Part shown: positions 34,591 to 45,600 of the stretch, one piece after another | How positions within the stretch are numbered: position 1 is the first letter of the stretch | Layout of the letters: each line of letters starts with the position of its first letter | From: Tetracentron sinense | Taxonomy: Eukaryota; Streptophyta; Magnoliopsida; Trochodendrales; Trochodendraceae | DNA length: 64,000 nt | Assembly: GCA_015143295.1 (NCBI GenBank) | Contig: CM026574.1 | Coordinates: forward strand, 15,192,938-15,256,937 | Direction of reading: 5' to 3' | Position numbers and translations under genes: made by a program | The notes under the pieces: generated by a model | What the model saw: the letters and a program-made list of their open reading frames with translations, nothing else | Told to the model about the DNA's origin: nothing | The model's database searches: none

Positions 34591-35703
34591 ACTGTCATCA
34601 ACTTTCATATATTTTTTGCAATTTAGCGATAACCTTAGGTCTGACTGTGTATGTTTAGGTGTTACTTTATCTCCTTAACCAAAGAAAAAAAAGTTCACAT
34701 ATTTCTTTTCAATCTCAATGTATAAAAGAAGTGACACTAACTCAGAAACTAGATTTTATTGAGATCTTTCAAAAAAAAAAAAAATTTTAATTTATTTTTT
34801 TTTTTTTGATATAGATTATGATCTTCTTTTAGCGAGGTAAAATAGATTAAACATATCGAATCAAGTACCATTTCAGCTTAATTAATTTTATTGTGAAAAA
34901 TAAGTTTTGTTATTCATAATTGCAGGAAAGCTATGTACAGGGTGAAAAACTCGTTTCTCAAACTTACTTATTCATATAAACTCGTTTCTTAGGAAACTCG
35001 TTTCTTTGGACAAACTCGCTTCCTAAGAAGCTCATTTTCATCACGTCTTATTTAATAGTCAAAAAGAACTCTATGTGTGAAGTAATGGGTTAGACTAAAG
35101 TTTATAGCCGAATGTATAGACTCTAAGCAAATATCGTCAGTTTTGACCTAAGACACCTACTTTTCACAAAAATATCATGTAAGATAAAATCAAAAAGCAT
35201 AGCTACCCACAATAACATCATGAGAATGAGGAACATATATCTTTTTTCTCGCTTCCCTTTCTTAAGGTTTTTTTGAGTATCGTTTCTTATTTCGTGCTTT
35301 TGTTTTGCTTTTCATTTTCACTTCTCGCTTTGATAATTACGATGTTATTCATTGGTGAGAACTATATTTGTTTTATAAAAAAATGAATTATCATAATGTC
35401 AATTTTGAATTATTGTAGAACACAATTGAGAGAGACTTAGGTTGGTACATAATAATATATGAAAATTCAAACATAATATCCCTTGAAATGATCATGTAGG
35501 TAGAAACATATCGGACAAGTCAACGACTGATTCATAGATTTGTTGGATCTTCTTATCAGACAATTTGTACAAGTACATCTTGTGATCTAGGGTTTGATTG
35601 GATTGTTACACATATTAATCCAAATGGATTGGAATGCAAAACTCCCCACCGATAGTGGTGTTTTTGATTTGGGAGCAGAGGAGAGGAGAAGAGAAGAGGC
35701 ATG

Positions 35704-35907
35704 GGATTGTCTCTAGTAGATGCCAGAAAAGTGGCCTCAGGCTTCCACACATCATGCGATATATGGCGATAAAAATGGGGAGAAGTCATTTCATTTTCCC
35801 ATGCTTTTGACTTCTTCCCACTTGATATATCTTCCATTTTTATCGCCACATGTCACATGATGTGTGGGAGCCCGAACCACTTTTCCGGCTTCTGTTAGAG
35901 ACAATCC
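35704..35907. mobile_element. Short inverted-repeat element (about 70-bp arms)
   Basis: Arms of about 70 bp begin GGATTGTCTCTAGTAGATGC and end with the complement (TTCTGTTAGAGACAATCC). They share CAGAAAAGTGG, CTTCCACACATCATG and GCGATAAAAATGG around a 50-60 bp loop. No convincing TSD was found, so the superfamily is unknown. Confidence 0.6.
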
Positions 35908-36239
35908 TAAGATATCCCTGATTAGACTGGTTAGAGATCTGTACAGCCCTACACACACTAGTGCGATCTGGAATCGTAGAGGCCTACATGAGATTTGCAA
36001 ACTTTACGGACCTAGATGAGGTCTGCACTCTACAATCCGGTTTGGTCTGATCTTCTTGAATGGGTTTGCAATTTGGTCCGGTCTGGTCTTCTAGGATACA
36101 ATGTCTCATGTGGGTGCACAATCAGGTCTTTTGATGGACGGCTCTAGGAGAGTCAAAATAAGAGGCGACCAAATGCGACGATGCACACATGCAAAACACG
36201 CCTAAAGCGCCATTGCGGCGTGTACCCGCATATATGTGT

Positions 36240-36520
36240 AAAGGAAAATAATCACCTCGGTCGGTGACGCGAGGAGGGGCGTCTCGGCTCCCATTTTCTT
36301 GTCATGTGTCCTCCTTTTAACCTCATTTAACCGTGGTTAAGATTTATCCACCCTTAAGGTTCACCCATCTATCCTTGGTTTTTAGAAAAATAAAATAGAT
36401 TAAATTAATTAAAAGGTTAAAAAAAACTAACCCGGGTTAATGGGAGTTGAAGGGTCGGCTAAGTGAGAGTGATGAGGAATAGTCCCCTCCTCGGCCATGT
36501 GTGAATAGGCTAAAGATTTA
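36240..36520 (+). repeat. Dispersed fold-back family copy, CCTCGG hairpin head and tail
   Basis: Head ATCACCTCGGTCGGTGACGC followed by GAGGAGGGGCG. The core is TTAACCGTGGTTAAGATTTA, CCACCCTTAAGGTTCACCCA and CCTTGGTTTTTAGAAAAA. The tail is CCCCTCCTCGGCC, the complement of the head. It is the sister of the copy at 34408. Confidence 0.62.
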
Positions 36521-36796
36521 TTATTTATTGGAATGGGAACCTTTATAGACTTGATGAATATTTATTATCCACATAAGTAGGGAATTTACTCCCCTAAAAT
36601 GCCGGTTTGTTTGTTGTTGGGCCTGTTTTCCTTAGACTCATTCCTCTTATTCATTCTATAAGGCAGCGTTCTCTGGTTGAATCAATTTATCACTCAATCA
36701 CAAGCTCGTTGTCTGATTTTTGGTTGTCAGCCTACACAGGAAATTAACACTCTCTTTAAACTCTCATAAAGTGGGATTTCAGTAGTTTAAGGCACA

Positions 36797-36930
36797 GGAT
36801 TCTCTCGAGTTCAACTCGAGAGAATCTCTCGAGTTGGAACCCCTAGAGGCTGCCACGTCTCTTTTGACACCCCTTAACCATGGGTAAGGTTCACCCACCC
36901 CTTTAAAATCATTTTCAAAACCGCGTTCCC
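36797..36930 (+). repeat. Dispersed fold-back family copy with TCTCGAGTT hairpin head
   Basis: The head is a near-perfect palindrome, GATTCTCTCGAGTTC then GAACTCGAGAGAATC (sharing the central bases). The family core follows: GCCACGTCTCTTTTGACACC, CTTAACCATGGGTAAGGTTC, ACCCACCCC. The hairpin differs completely from that of the copy 550 bp upstream, while the core is the same. Confidence 0.62.
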
Positions 36931-36979
36931 AACTTTTAAGAGATTGGCCTTCACATAAAGTTCAATGAACTTTCCCGCG

Positions 36980-37970
36980 GAAAAAAGCAGAGTCCTCATC
37001 CTCCTCCACCGGCAACATACTCTCAATGCCTTCATCATCCCTCTCTGAGACAAAGCTAGTGATCATATCCAAGCAAGAACAGTTCATACATTCTAAGTCG
37101 ATCTACTCCAAAAACCTCATTAAATATTGATGCATTCTTTCCAGTCAAATGCTCAAACAATACAACACCATAACTAAATCGATACTGAGAGACCACAATC
37201 AAATAATTTGGTAACATGCTCATCCAATTAAATGTTATGGGATTTTTTTTTTTTTTTTTTTTTAAGTAACGGAAAATAAAAACTAAAATAGCATAGACTC
37301 ACAAACAAGTCTACGTGATTTGGCAAGGTGCCTACATCCACAACCTCAGAGAGATCTTTTGCACTAGTTTCTTGTGAAAATGGGTTATAATTCTCTCGGC
37401 GCTCGTTTCTTTCATTTTATGTGTAATGAAGAAAACCTAAAACACAACGCATTTATATAACGTAAAAACATGGAATTACCATTGTGTAACCCTCTAAAAA
37501 TTTCGGGTGATAACAGTCCAAACTGACTATCAACTAGAATACAAGGCACAATCATAACAGATTTGATGTGCCTATGGATGATGGGTAACTGCATCAGCAA
37601 TTTCCATAGCAATCCTCAACTTACTCTCCCATGATAGTATATAGTATATGACTTGATGAAGAGTCCTTCAGATTCTCATAAATGTGAACGAAAAGAGCTC
37701 CGCTGGAGGCAAATTCAAATACCAACATGAGTGCCTTGGTCTCTAGAACTTCAACTCCCTTCCATGATTGTTGATCTGTGATGCAATTACAATTTCATTT
37801 ATTCCATGTCCAGTAAATAGAGCATCATTGTCTTTAAATTTCTTGACATAAATATTGCGTTCTTCATTCCTCCCCAGTACAAGGTATCATCCTAACCTAA
37901 TTGTAGAATTCGGCCTGATGATAGTTGTTGGTTGCTAATTCAAGCTATTTCACAGGCCATCATAAGAAGC
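36980..37970 (-). pseudogene. Receptor-like (WAK/ZED1-related) kinase pseudogene
   Basis: Minus-strand translations in shifting frames line up in order with the cytoplasmic kinase family related to wall-associated kinases and ZED1-type pseudokinases. They include GHGINEIVIASQINNHGRELKF (37740-37830), LMLVFEFASSGALFVHIYENL, ILSWESKLRIAMEIADAVTH (37575-37640), a broken catalytic-loop segment, YSYGVVLFEHLTGKNASIF-like sequence (37140-37190) and SQETSAKDLSEVVDVGTLPN (about 37320-37380; the order here suggests a local rearrangement or overlapping family members). Multiple stops and frameshifts make it non-functional. The T23 run at about 37241-37263 is an insertion scar or expansion. I cannot name a parent gene. 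Confidence 0.6.
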
Positions 37971-38504
37971 GATCATCTTCTCGATCAAGTGAGCTCCATT
38001 CACAAGGAATAACTCACTTTTGGATTTCTGCTTTCTTGGGTAGTCTGAAGCAAGACAACGTAGGTACTGCAGTTCCCTTACCAGTATGTCAAAAGGCTAC
38101 CCTATTTCTACAGGAATAACAAAAAAAAATGCCATATAATAGCCAAGAAAATGTTAAAGTTCCTTCAAAAGAAGAAGCCCAATAAAACCAACAGAAGCAT
38201 TAAGAAGTCTCAATTTTTCTCATCTTCTCAATTTTCTCATCTTCTTCACGTCCTAACTCTCATCTAAAGCTGTCAGACCTTTGAAGCAACTCCCCACGAG
38301 GATCAACCTTAAACTTGTTTGAAAATCTGAATTTTATTTGCTTATTAATCTTAGTCGCAGGTTATCTAGATGAATATAATTAACAGTCAGTCGGAGCAGA
38401 TCTGGAAGTGGGATCCTGTTGGAATTCGTCAGGAATTATATTTCTGTGTTTTTTCTTTGTATAATTGGAGTATTAATAATTAGTGAGGGACTTGGGTTTT
38501 CTTA

Positions 38505-38747
38505 GGGTGTGTTCGTTTGGCAAGAAAGTGGGTGAAAGAAAAGAGAAAAAAGGAAAAGGAAAAGAAACTTCAATTTTCTCGCAAAATAACCCATCAAAAG
38601 ATTAATGAAGTTTTTGGGAGAAATTGTCACTGTTGATAAAGTGTAAAAAAATGAAATTGTGTTTCTTGCAAACCAAACACAAGAAAAATGCAAGAAAACA
38701 CACTTTTCTTTTTCTTTCGCTCACTTTCTCGCCAAACGAACACACCC
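38505..38747. mobile_element. PIF/Harbinger-like MITE E1
   Basis: A 243-bp element with near-perfect inverted ends GGGTGTGTTCGTTTGGCAAG and GGGTGTGTTCGTTTGGCGAG. It is preceded by TTA and followed by GTA. A 3-bp TTA-type TSD and GGGTNTGTTTGG-like ends fit PIF/Harbinger (Tourist-type) elements. Confidence 0.78.
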
Positions 38748-38750
38748 GTA

Positions 38751-39020
38751 GGGTCCGTACTTTTGTTGATACTTATAAAGCTTGGCACTTTGCGCTTTGT
38801 CATGGTAGTCCGTAGTTAGGAAATTTGAGCCACTTCTTCAAGGTTTCCAAAAAAAATTAATTCTGACCTTGAAATCATTCATTTTACTACATTTGAAGTT
38901 TTACAGGAATTGTAACCCAACAGATGAAAAGCACTATACATCTAGTTCTGAAAAGAAAATGCATGTCATCAAAACTTGCAAAGTGCCGGACTTTGTAAGT
39001 CTCAGCAAAAGAACGGACCC
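38751..39020. mobile_element. PIF/Harbinger-like MITE E2, directly abutting E1
   Basis: A 270-bp element with ends GGGTCCGTACTTTTGTTGAT and, inverted, GGGTCCGTTCTTTTGCTGAG. It is preceded by the GTA that also borders E1 and followed by TTA. The two elements therefore share one target trinucleotide. Confidence 0.75.
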
Positions 39021-39037
39021 TTATAGGAATTCAATTG

Positions 39038-39369
39038 GGGTCCGTTCTTTTGGTGGAACTTTTAAAGTCTAGAACTTTCATGGTTTCATGCTTAATTTTA
39101 CTTAATGTCTAGAGTTATCTTATTCCATAGAGTGCAAAAGTTCTACAAATATGGAACTTTCAAGTTCTGCCCTAAATTTCGAATGTTTTAAGTTCCATCC
39201 ATGCTGATCTTCTAAGTAAATTGAACCCAATAAATATGAGATATCATCGTATAAAAGAGTTACAAACCCTCTCCCCTCTCCCCTCTCCCCTCTCCTCCCA
39301 GACACTTGCCTCTTGCTCTAAAATATTAATGTTCCAAACTTTTAAAAGTTCCACCAAAAGAATGGAGCC
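39038..39369. mobile_element. PIF/Harbinger-like MITE E3
   Basis: A 332-bp element with ends GGGTCCGTTCTTTTGGTGGA and, inverted, GGCTCCATTCTTTTGGTGGA, flanked by TTG (39035-39037 and 39370-39372). It belongs to the same family as the insertion at 48308. A (CCCTCTC)n-type run at 39271-39297 lies inside it. Confidence 0.77.
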
Positions 39370-39840
39370 TTGGGGAATTCCTAGTTAGTGAAGAACTTGG
39401 GGTTCAGACTTTAAAAAGGTTAGGGTATATGCATATGGAACAGTTGAGATCATGAGACTCTTGAGTGTGGCTCTCATGGAGAGAGTGCTCTCATCGAGCG
39501 TGCGATAATGGCTCTCTTGGAGAACTGGCTCATGAGTAATCACAGAGTAATCCCAATGGCTCTTGTAGAGAGTGTTGTTCTTGGTAAGAGTAGGCTTTTA
39601 AATCATTGGCTCCTTTAGTACCTGAGCTTGGAGTATTTTAATAGCTCTTGGGGTGTGTGCTCTTGTACAAGTGTGGCTCTTGGTGAGTGTTCTAGGGTTT
39701 GTTTAAGAATATAACTATTGCATTGATCTTGTAATATTTGCATAGTAGAAGCTCTAGGATCGTCTTCTCCCATAGATGCCACTCACGTCAGGAACAATGT
39801 AAATTGGCTTTGTTCTTTCTCTTCTCATTTTTATTCATGT

Positions 39841-41055
39841 TCCCATGGACCCTAAGATCACATTTCTACACAACAAACCGGTATCTAAGCAATTGGTAAG
39901 GGGCACTCCATTCCTTTCAGGAATGGCGGCCTGGTTTAGCTCTTCAAGGAAAGGTCGGGCCTGACTCCATTCATTGCATGAATGGCGGTCTTCGGCTTCG
40001 CACCTTCTTTTTAGAGTTGAGCTCCAGCTCTTTTGGATCAAGGAAAGCTAAATCAACGAAAGCGACCCTTGAGTAGACTTGACCTTAAGAGCGAGAGAAG
40101 GAGGGGGAGGGGGTTTTTCTTAAAATGAGACCTGGAGTTTCAGGGGAAGGACCCCCCGAACCCCCCTTAACAAAAAAGGAAAATCTTCCTTTTGTTTTAC
40201 TGCCCGACATTCCTGAAAGAAATGGAGTAAGGGCAGACCAGCTATGAGCTATCAGAAAGGAGAAAACAGACAAGTTAATATGAGGGAGAATCCTCTTCTA
40301 GTTTATGAGTTATGAGCTTGAGTAGAAAGAGGAGAAAAAAGAGATGTAACCCCCTGGGGAGGTGAAATTGAGCTAGCAGGGTAGCCCTCGCCCTTAATGT
40401 CGGGCAGATAACGATTCGGATTCTCCTTCATTGTTACATCTCTTTTTTTTCCTCTTTCTACTCGAGCTCATATCTCATAAACTAGAAGGGGATTCTCCCT
40501 CATAATTACTTGTCTGTTTTCTCCTTTCTGATAGCTCATAGCTCAACTCATAGTTGGTCTGCCCTTACCTTTCAGGAATGTCGAGCAGTAAAACAAAAGG
40601 AAGATTCTCCTTTTTCGTTACAGTTATTGTTTTCTATTTAGCTCAAGCTCAGTTACTACTACAAAAAGGCCTGATGGAGTTACTGTTCCGTGAGTGAGGG
40701 ACTCTATAAGAATAATGCTCAAGACAGATTATGACATGAAAGTACTTAAAACAACTGCTTTAGTAGGCTTCTTTAAGCTGCTCAGGTCGTTGAGATAAGT
40801 TAACTCATAAGAGGGACTGCCCTTACTCCATTCCTTTCAGGAATGTCGGGCAGATAACGATTCGGATTCTCCTTCATTGTTACATCTCTTTTTTCTCCTC
40901 TTTCTACTCGAGCTCATAGCTCATAAACTAGAAGGGGATTCTCCCTCATAGTTACTTGTCTGTTTTCTATTTCTGATAGCTCATAGCTCAACTCATAGCT
41001 GGTCTGCCCTTACTCCATTCCTTTCAGGAATGTCAGGCAGTAAAACAAAAGGAAG
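39841..41055. repeat. Repeat block of possible mitochondrial origin
   Basis: GC-balanced sequence unlike its AT-rich flanks. The segment about 40165-40345 recurs inverted at about 40435-40620 and again at about 40833-41045. Shared words are GGGCAGACCAGCTATGAG, TTTATGAG, GATTCTCCTTCATTGTTACA and the short palindrome CATTCCTTTCAGGAATG (also at 39908 and 41016). The texture (GAGCTC-rich, CCTTTCAGGAATGGCGG, purine-rich leaders) resembles angiosperm mitochondrial intergenic DNA, so an organellar insertion (NUMT) is my inference, unproven. Confidence 0.5.
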
Positions 41056-42699
41056 TGATAATCTCTGATACAACAAACTTGTGTAAGATCTGGCAAAGCC
41101 TGGTTGACATCTCTAATAACACAACAGAATAAGTGGTTCTCTGAAGTAAGAATACATATTGGTGATATGATACACAACAGGAAAAAAAAATGGTGATATG
41201 ATACCCTCAATGAATTGAAATCCCATCCACCCCACATGCATGACAATAAACAGAAAGACCAAAGTCCACTTATCTCTCTTAGTTTTCAGGTTGTTTCTTG
41301 GAGTATATACAAAAATATTGAGATAAAAAAAATGAAAGATGGGGTTTCAAATGTGATCAGCAACTTCAAGTTAAATGAATAATCAGCAAGCGGTCTTTCT
41401 TTATCTGATTCAAATTAACCTATAAGAGGATGCAGAGAAGATAAATGAAAGATGGAAACAAGAAAATAGAATTACCTTTTGTGAGGTCTGATGATAATAG
41501 ATCTTCAAGAGTGATGGCAGGCATAGGAAGATGTCAAAGCTCTTTACTTCTTCATTTCTCTGAAATTTCCACTCCAAATCATGCTGGGCCAACTTCCCTC
41601 ACATGGGTAAGGTTTAGCAAACAATCCAGAAGAAGTCCGGACCAATGCATCTACTTCATCTGCTGGATTCAACTCAACCCCACCTGATAAACATACAGAT
41701 CTAGAGGCCAAAACTTAGTTTGGCCTGTCACAGGCTGAAACAGCTTGCATTCCGAATTATATCCGATATATTGGGGTTGCCTGTCTGGGTTTGGGTACTT
41801 TCTGGGGGGTTCTCGTGTATTCCAGTGAACAGTGTCGTGTTTCAGCACATCATACAGCCCGTTAACTCATAATCCACATCCTGAATGAGTCATCAAACAA
41901 AAGACATGCTGATTGAAAAAGGTGGATTTATCAAACAGAAACCAACATTTGCTCAGTCCAGCTATCATCTCAACCCAATTGCATGAGCCTAACCAACTGA
42001 TGTATTGCATCCTATCGGATAGTAAAAATATTGGGAACTGTTCAGAAGAAACAAGAAATGAAGTCAAGCTCAGGTGATTAGAAACAGCAACTCAGGTGAT
42101 TTTTGTCTCAGGACATCCCCTAGGTGGTACCAATCAAATCGCAAGTCCTGACATTTTATGTGTGCAACACAAGCTCATGGAGGAGGGCTTCTAGCATCCC
42201 CCTATACTGATCCAACAGCTTGAAAAGTGTTTACAATGCAGAAAATTACAGAATACTTTTATTCATCTTCAGCAGTGTTAATTTACACATAAAGAATCAA
42301 GCCAGGACTAAAGAATCACAAATCCTTAATTGCGGACTGTTTCCATGATATCAGTTGAGATAAAACAAAGGAAAAGACAATGGCAGAGGAATCTTCCCTT
42401 TTCTTCTCCAACAGTTAATACACAGTCCTGCCTTTTGAAAGAGATGAAAGAGCTTGCATTCCTCAAGGTCTATACCTGAATGGGGAGTTAAAGTCGACTC
42501 CCGGAGCGGAATACCTGAAATTGATGGTGACTTCATCAACCACTAATCCAACCAAACATTCCCAAACCAGGAAATGAAGAGGGGTTCACTGCATCATTGG
42601 CACCCATGTAAATAACTAAATCAACTAAGATAACTACACCTTACTGGTGGGCTTCCTTTTGAGTGTTATAGTTTATGCTTTTGAGTGGCGTGCCTCTGA
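41056..42699. other. Flank 3' of the S-acyltransferase gene
   Basis: No recognised gene. Two minus-strand pieces are bounded by AG and GT and might be extra 3' exons. One near 42470-42512 reads AG|GTATTCCGC...TTCAG|GTATAG. The other, near 41590-41690, reads GGVELNPADEVDALVRTSSGLFAK. I recognise neither. Confidence 0.4.
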
Positions 42700-45600
42700 T
42701 CAAACAGCAGGTACTTGTTGCTCTGAACCCAATACAAAGTCAGCATCCAAGGAATCATGGTGGGGCCCGTTGCTGCCTCTTCTGCAAATATCCTCATCTC
42801 CTTCAAAGTTACGGTGCTGGGAGATCTTCAACAGATCTCCACCGATCTCTAGATCGTCTTCTACCTTTGTGTGAGGGTCCCCACCCGAATCATTTACTGC
42901 TGCTTCTTGGGTGCAGGACACAGGAGGTCTTTGTACCTCCTCTTGTACATAAGCACGGAAGTTGTTCCTTGAGGGCTTTACCTTTGTGCAGAATACTTCA
43001 AGAAAATTATTCAAACAACCACGGTTGTAGACATTCTTGCGTTCTTTTCGGCCTTTCTCAAATAAGGTCTGAACAAAATATAGTAATATATAATAAATGA
43101 ATACGGGAGAATGCTGTGAATTGAGAAAGTCCTAACATTTAAAAATAAATTAGAATAAGAAGAAAGAGGGGTCTATACAACTAATTTAATACGTAGAAGG
43201 GTATCAGTATATGCACTTCCACACCATGTACGTGGTCAACCACTCATTAAATTTGGACCCTTAAATTGGTGTAAGGAATTCAAGGATAGGTATAGCCAAA
43301 AGAAAAAAGACTGACTGAAGGATCTTAACATTCCCTATCTGAGCTGAACTTGGTCCAAAGAACAAGATCAACAGTCAAGGAAAGAACATTCATACATTGG
43401 ATGGTTAGACGTGTCTCACTGGTATAAACTTTGTGCCACGCCCGCAAAAGAAGTGGCCTATGGTTCAATGGTACCAACTGATTGAATTGGCAGGCCACAA
43501 GGATAAAATAGTTCATTCAGGATTTTGGAGGTCAGTTCCATCAGATGTTTCTCTTTTAAAGAACCATGGAAAATGAGTGATAGTTGTAACTATTAGAGTT
43601 GCCTCCAACAATTTTTATCATACAACCAGAGACAGATAGAGAATAATGTCCAAAAAAAAGAAGGTAGCAGACCTGATTTGTGCCGATAAGGTATAAATGT
43701 AAGCCAGTCAAAGAACTGAGAGGCCACAGAAAAATAAAACTGTAGGCCAGTAGTACCACCGATGCAGGAGATTCTTTAATTGCCTTCCATACCATGCCAT
43801 GATAATCATCCATCAGAATTTTAAAGTACAAAGCTGACATGGCAAACATGTATATGCAAAGAACAGTTGAAGAAGAAACAAACAGAACGAAGTAGCGATA
43901 GTTGCGCTGTACATAATCACAGGCAGTTAGATTTATAATATTGCATTTCCAATATGGCAGCGGACAAGAAACAGCAAAGAGGCCCCAGAGAAGTATAAGA
44001 ATTAAAAGAAGAAGAATTGTGAAATGGATGTTCAACAGCATACCAGTCCAACACATTGGCCCACCCATGGGCAATGGTGGTCAAATCGCTCCACACAATT
44101 CTCGCAGATAAGGCAATGAGAACAGCGGGGAGGGCAATACATCATGCACTTATCACAATAAACCTCTTCTTTCATGCGAGGGAAGTGTGAAGCACGTGGA
44201 ATAATACCCGGGTCCCGGGCTGAAGTACATAGAAGAAGCACCAATACCTATCAAGACCAAGGGATTTATATACGCAATACACACAAGACAACTTGGGATG
44301 AAAAAAATTACAGTGGAAGAGTTATGTATATTAGATAAATGCAAATGAACATATAACGAACACAGAACGATAAATATTAGATAAACTACAAACTTATAAA
44401 GGCAAATGAAATATAAATAGCAAAGAAAAATACAAAAATTATTGACAATAAATCTATTAGAAGATCGAGGAAAAGCCTCGATACCAGAAATCTGTATGCA
44501 GTCTCGGCCAAATCAGCTGAAGAGTGATCAGGTTTTAACTGATGACCTCACAAAAATTCAGTCATTCACTCACAAGAGGGCATACTCAGCACGTGATATT
44601 TAAAGAGTTCTTTTGATGAATTTTCAGTAATTATCGAGTGTCAAATAAAAGGGGTTAAGAGGACCAACATAGATAGTAAAGACAATCGCTACCACCAGAA
44701 TTGCATATCCTGCATTGTGTGCAGAAAATTCATGGAGAAGATGCCTTGCAACGAACACACAAAATATAAAAACCGGAACAAGGATCAGCAATAGTGTGAC
44801 AAGCAGTAACTTAGCATCTGGTCCAAATATCAACCTCCCATCCAACATGAACTTCTGCAGAAAACAGACAAAAGAAGACGTTAAATACAGGCCAGAAACC
44901 CACACACAGGAAAAAAAATGGCAAGTCTACATTATTTTGAAAATAAGAAACATGATTTTTATAAAATTGACAAGAATACCCCAAATTTATTTATTTTTTT
45001 CTTGGTTCAGTGACATTTATGTAATACACGTATAATCATGAAGGACAAAATGTAGGAAAAATATGGATTCTAATTCTGTTATCGCGTGATACCGTATAAA
45101 ATAACTTTTATCTGTACTGTATTCTTTTTGGTACATCTACAGAAAGACTTAAAAGTGTCAGAACAGCTCCATTAAGAGCTGCCACTTTATGTGTTACAAA
45201 CTAGCATGGATGAGTGGCAGACTTTCATGTATCACAGCTGTCAAATTTTTTCATACATTTCTCTTGATTGTAATACTGCAATGCATAAAGGACTTAAGAA
45301 AGAATATGTTTTCGACCACCAAAAAGGGGATAAAAGAAAAGATTTTAGCAAAAATAAGTACCAAATATAAGACCTTCTATAGTGCTTGAATCGACAAAGG
45401 ATGGTCCCAAAGGGTTCCAAAGATCAAGAATCACTCAAGACTCTCTTGAGGACCTTGCTATGATCCTCGACCAAAGATTTGAGACTCTAGAGTGTAAAGA
45501 AAACTTTCTTTTAAGAAAATTATAATTCATCCTTCTTGCAGAACATCTTTTGCAAACAAGTCCTTACACCAAATCCATATCATGGTGATCCTTGTCTTGG

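Larger units (their letters stand above)
34341..36239. other. Upstream flank of RPN5, no gene seen
   Basis: Contains a dispersed-family copy at 34408-34590 and a short inverted-repeat element at 35704-35907 (separate entries). The rest is AT-rich, with repeated AACTCGTTTCTTAGGAAACTCG words near 34950-35020. No gene was recognised. Confidence 0.6.

Noticed and set aside
44153-44344. Alternative minus-strand frame crossing the S-acyltransferase exon 3 acceptor
   Set aside because: It is out of frame with the DHHC exon and reads into the intron.
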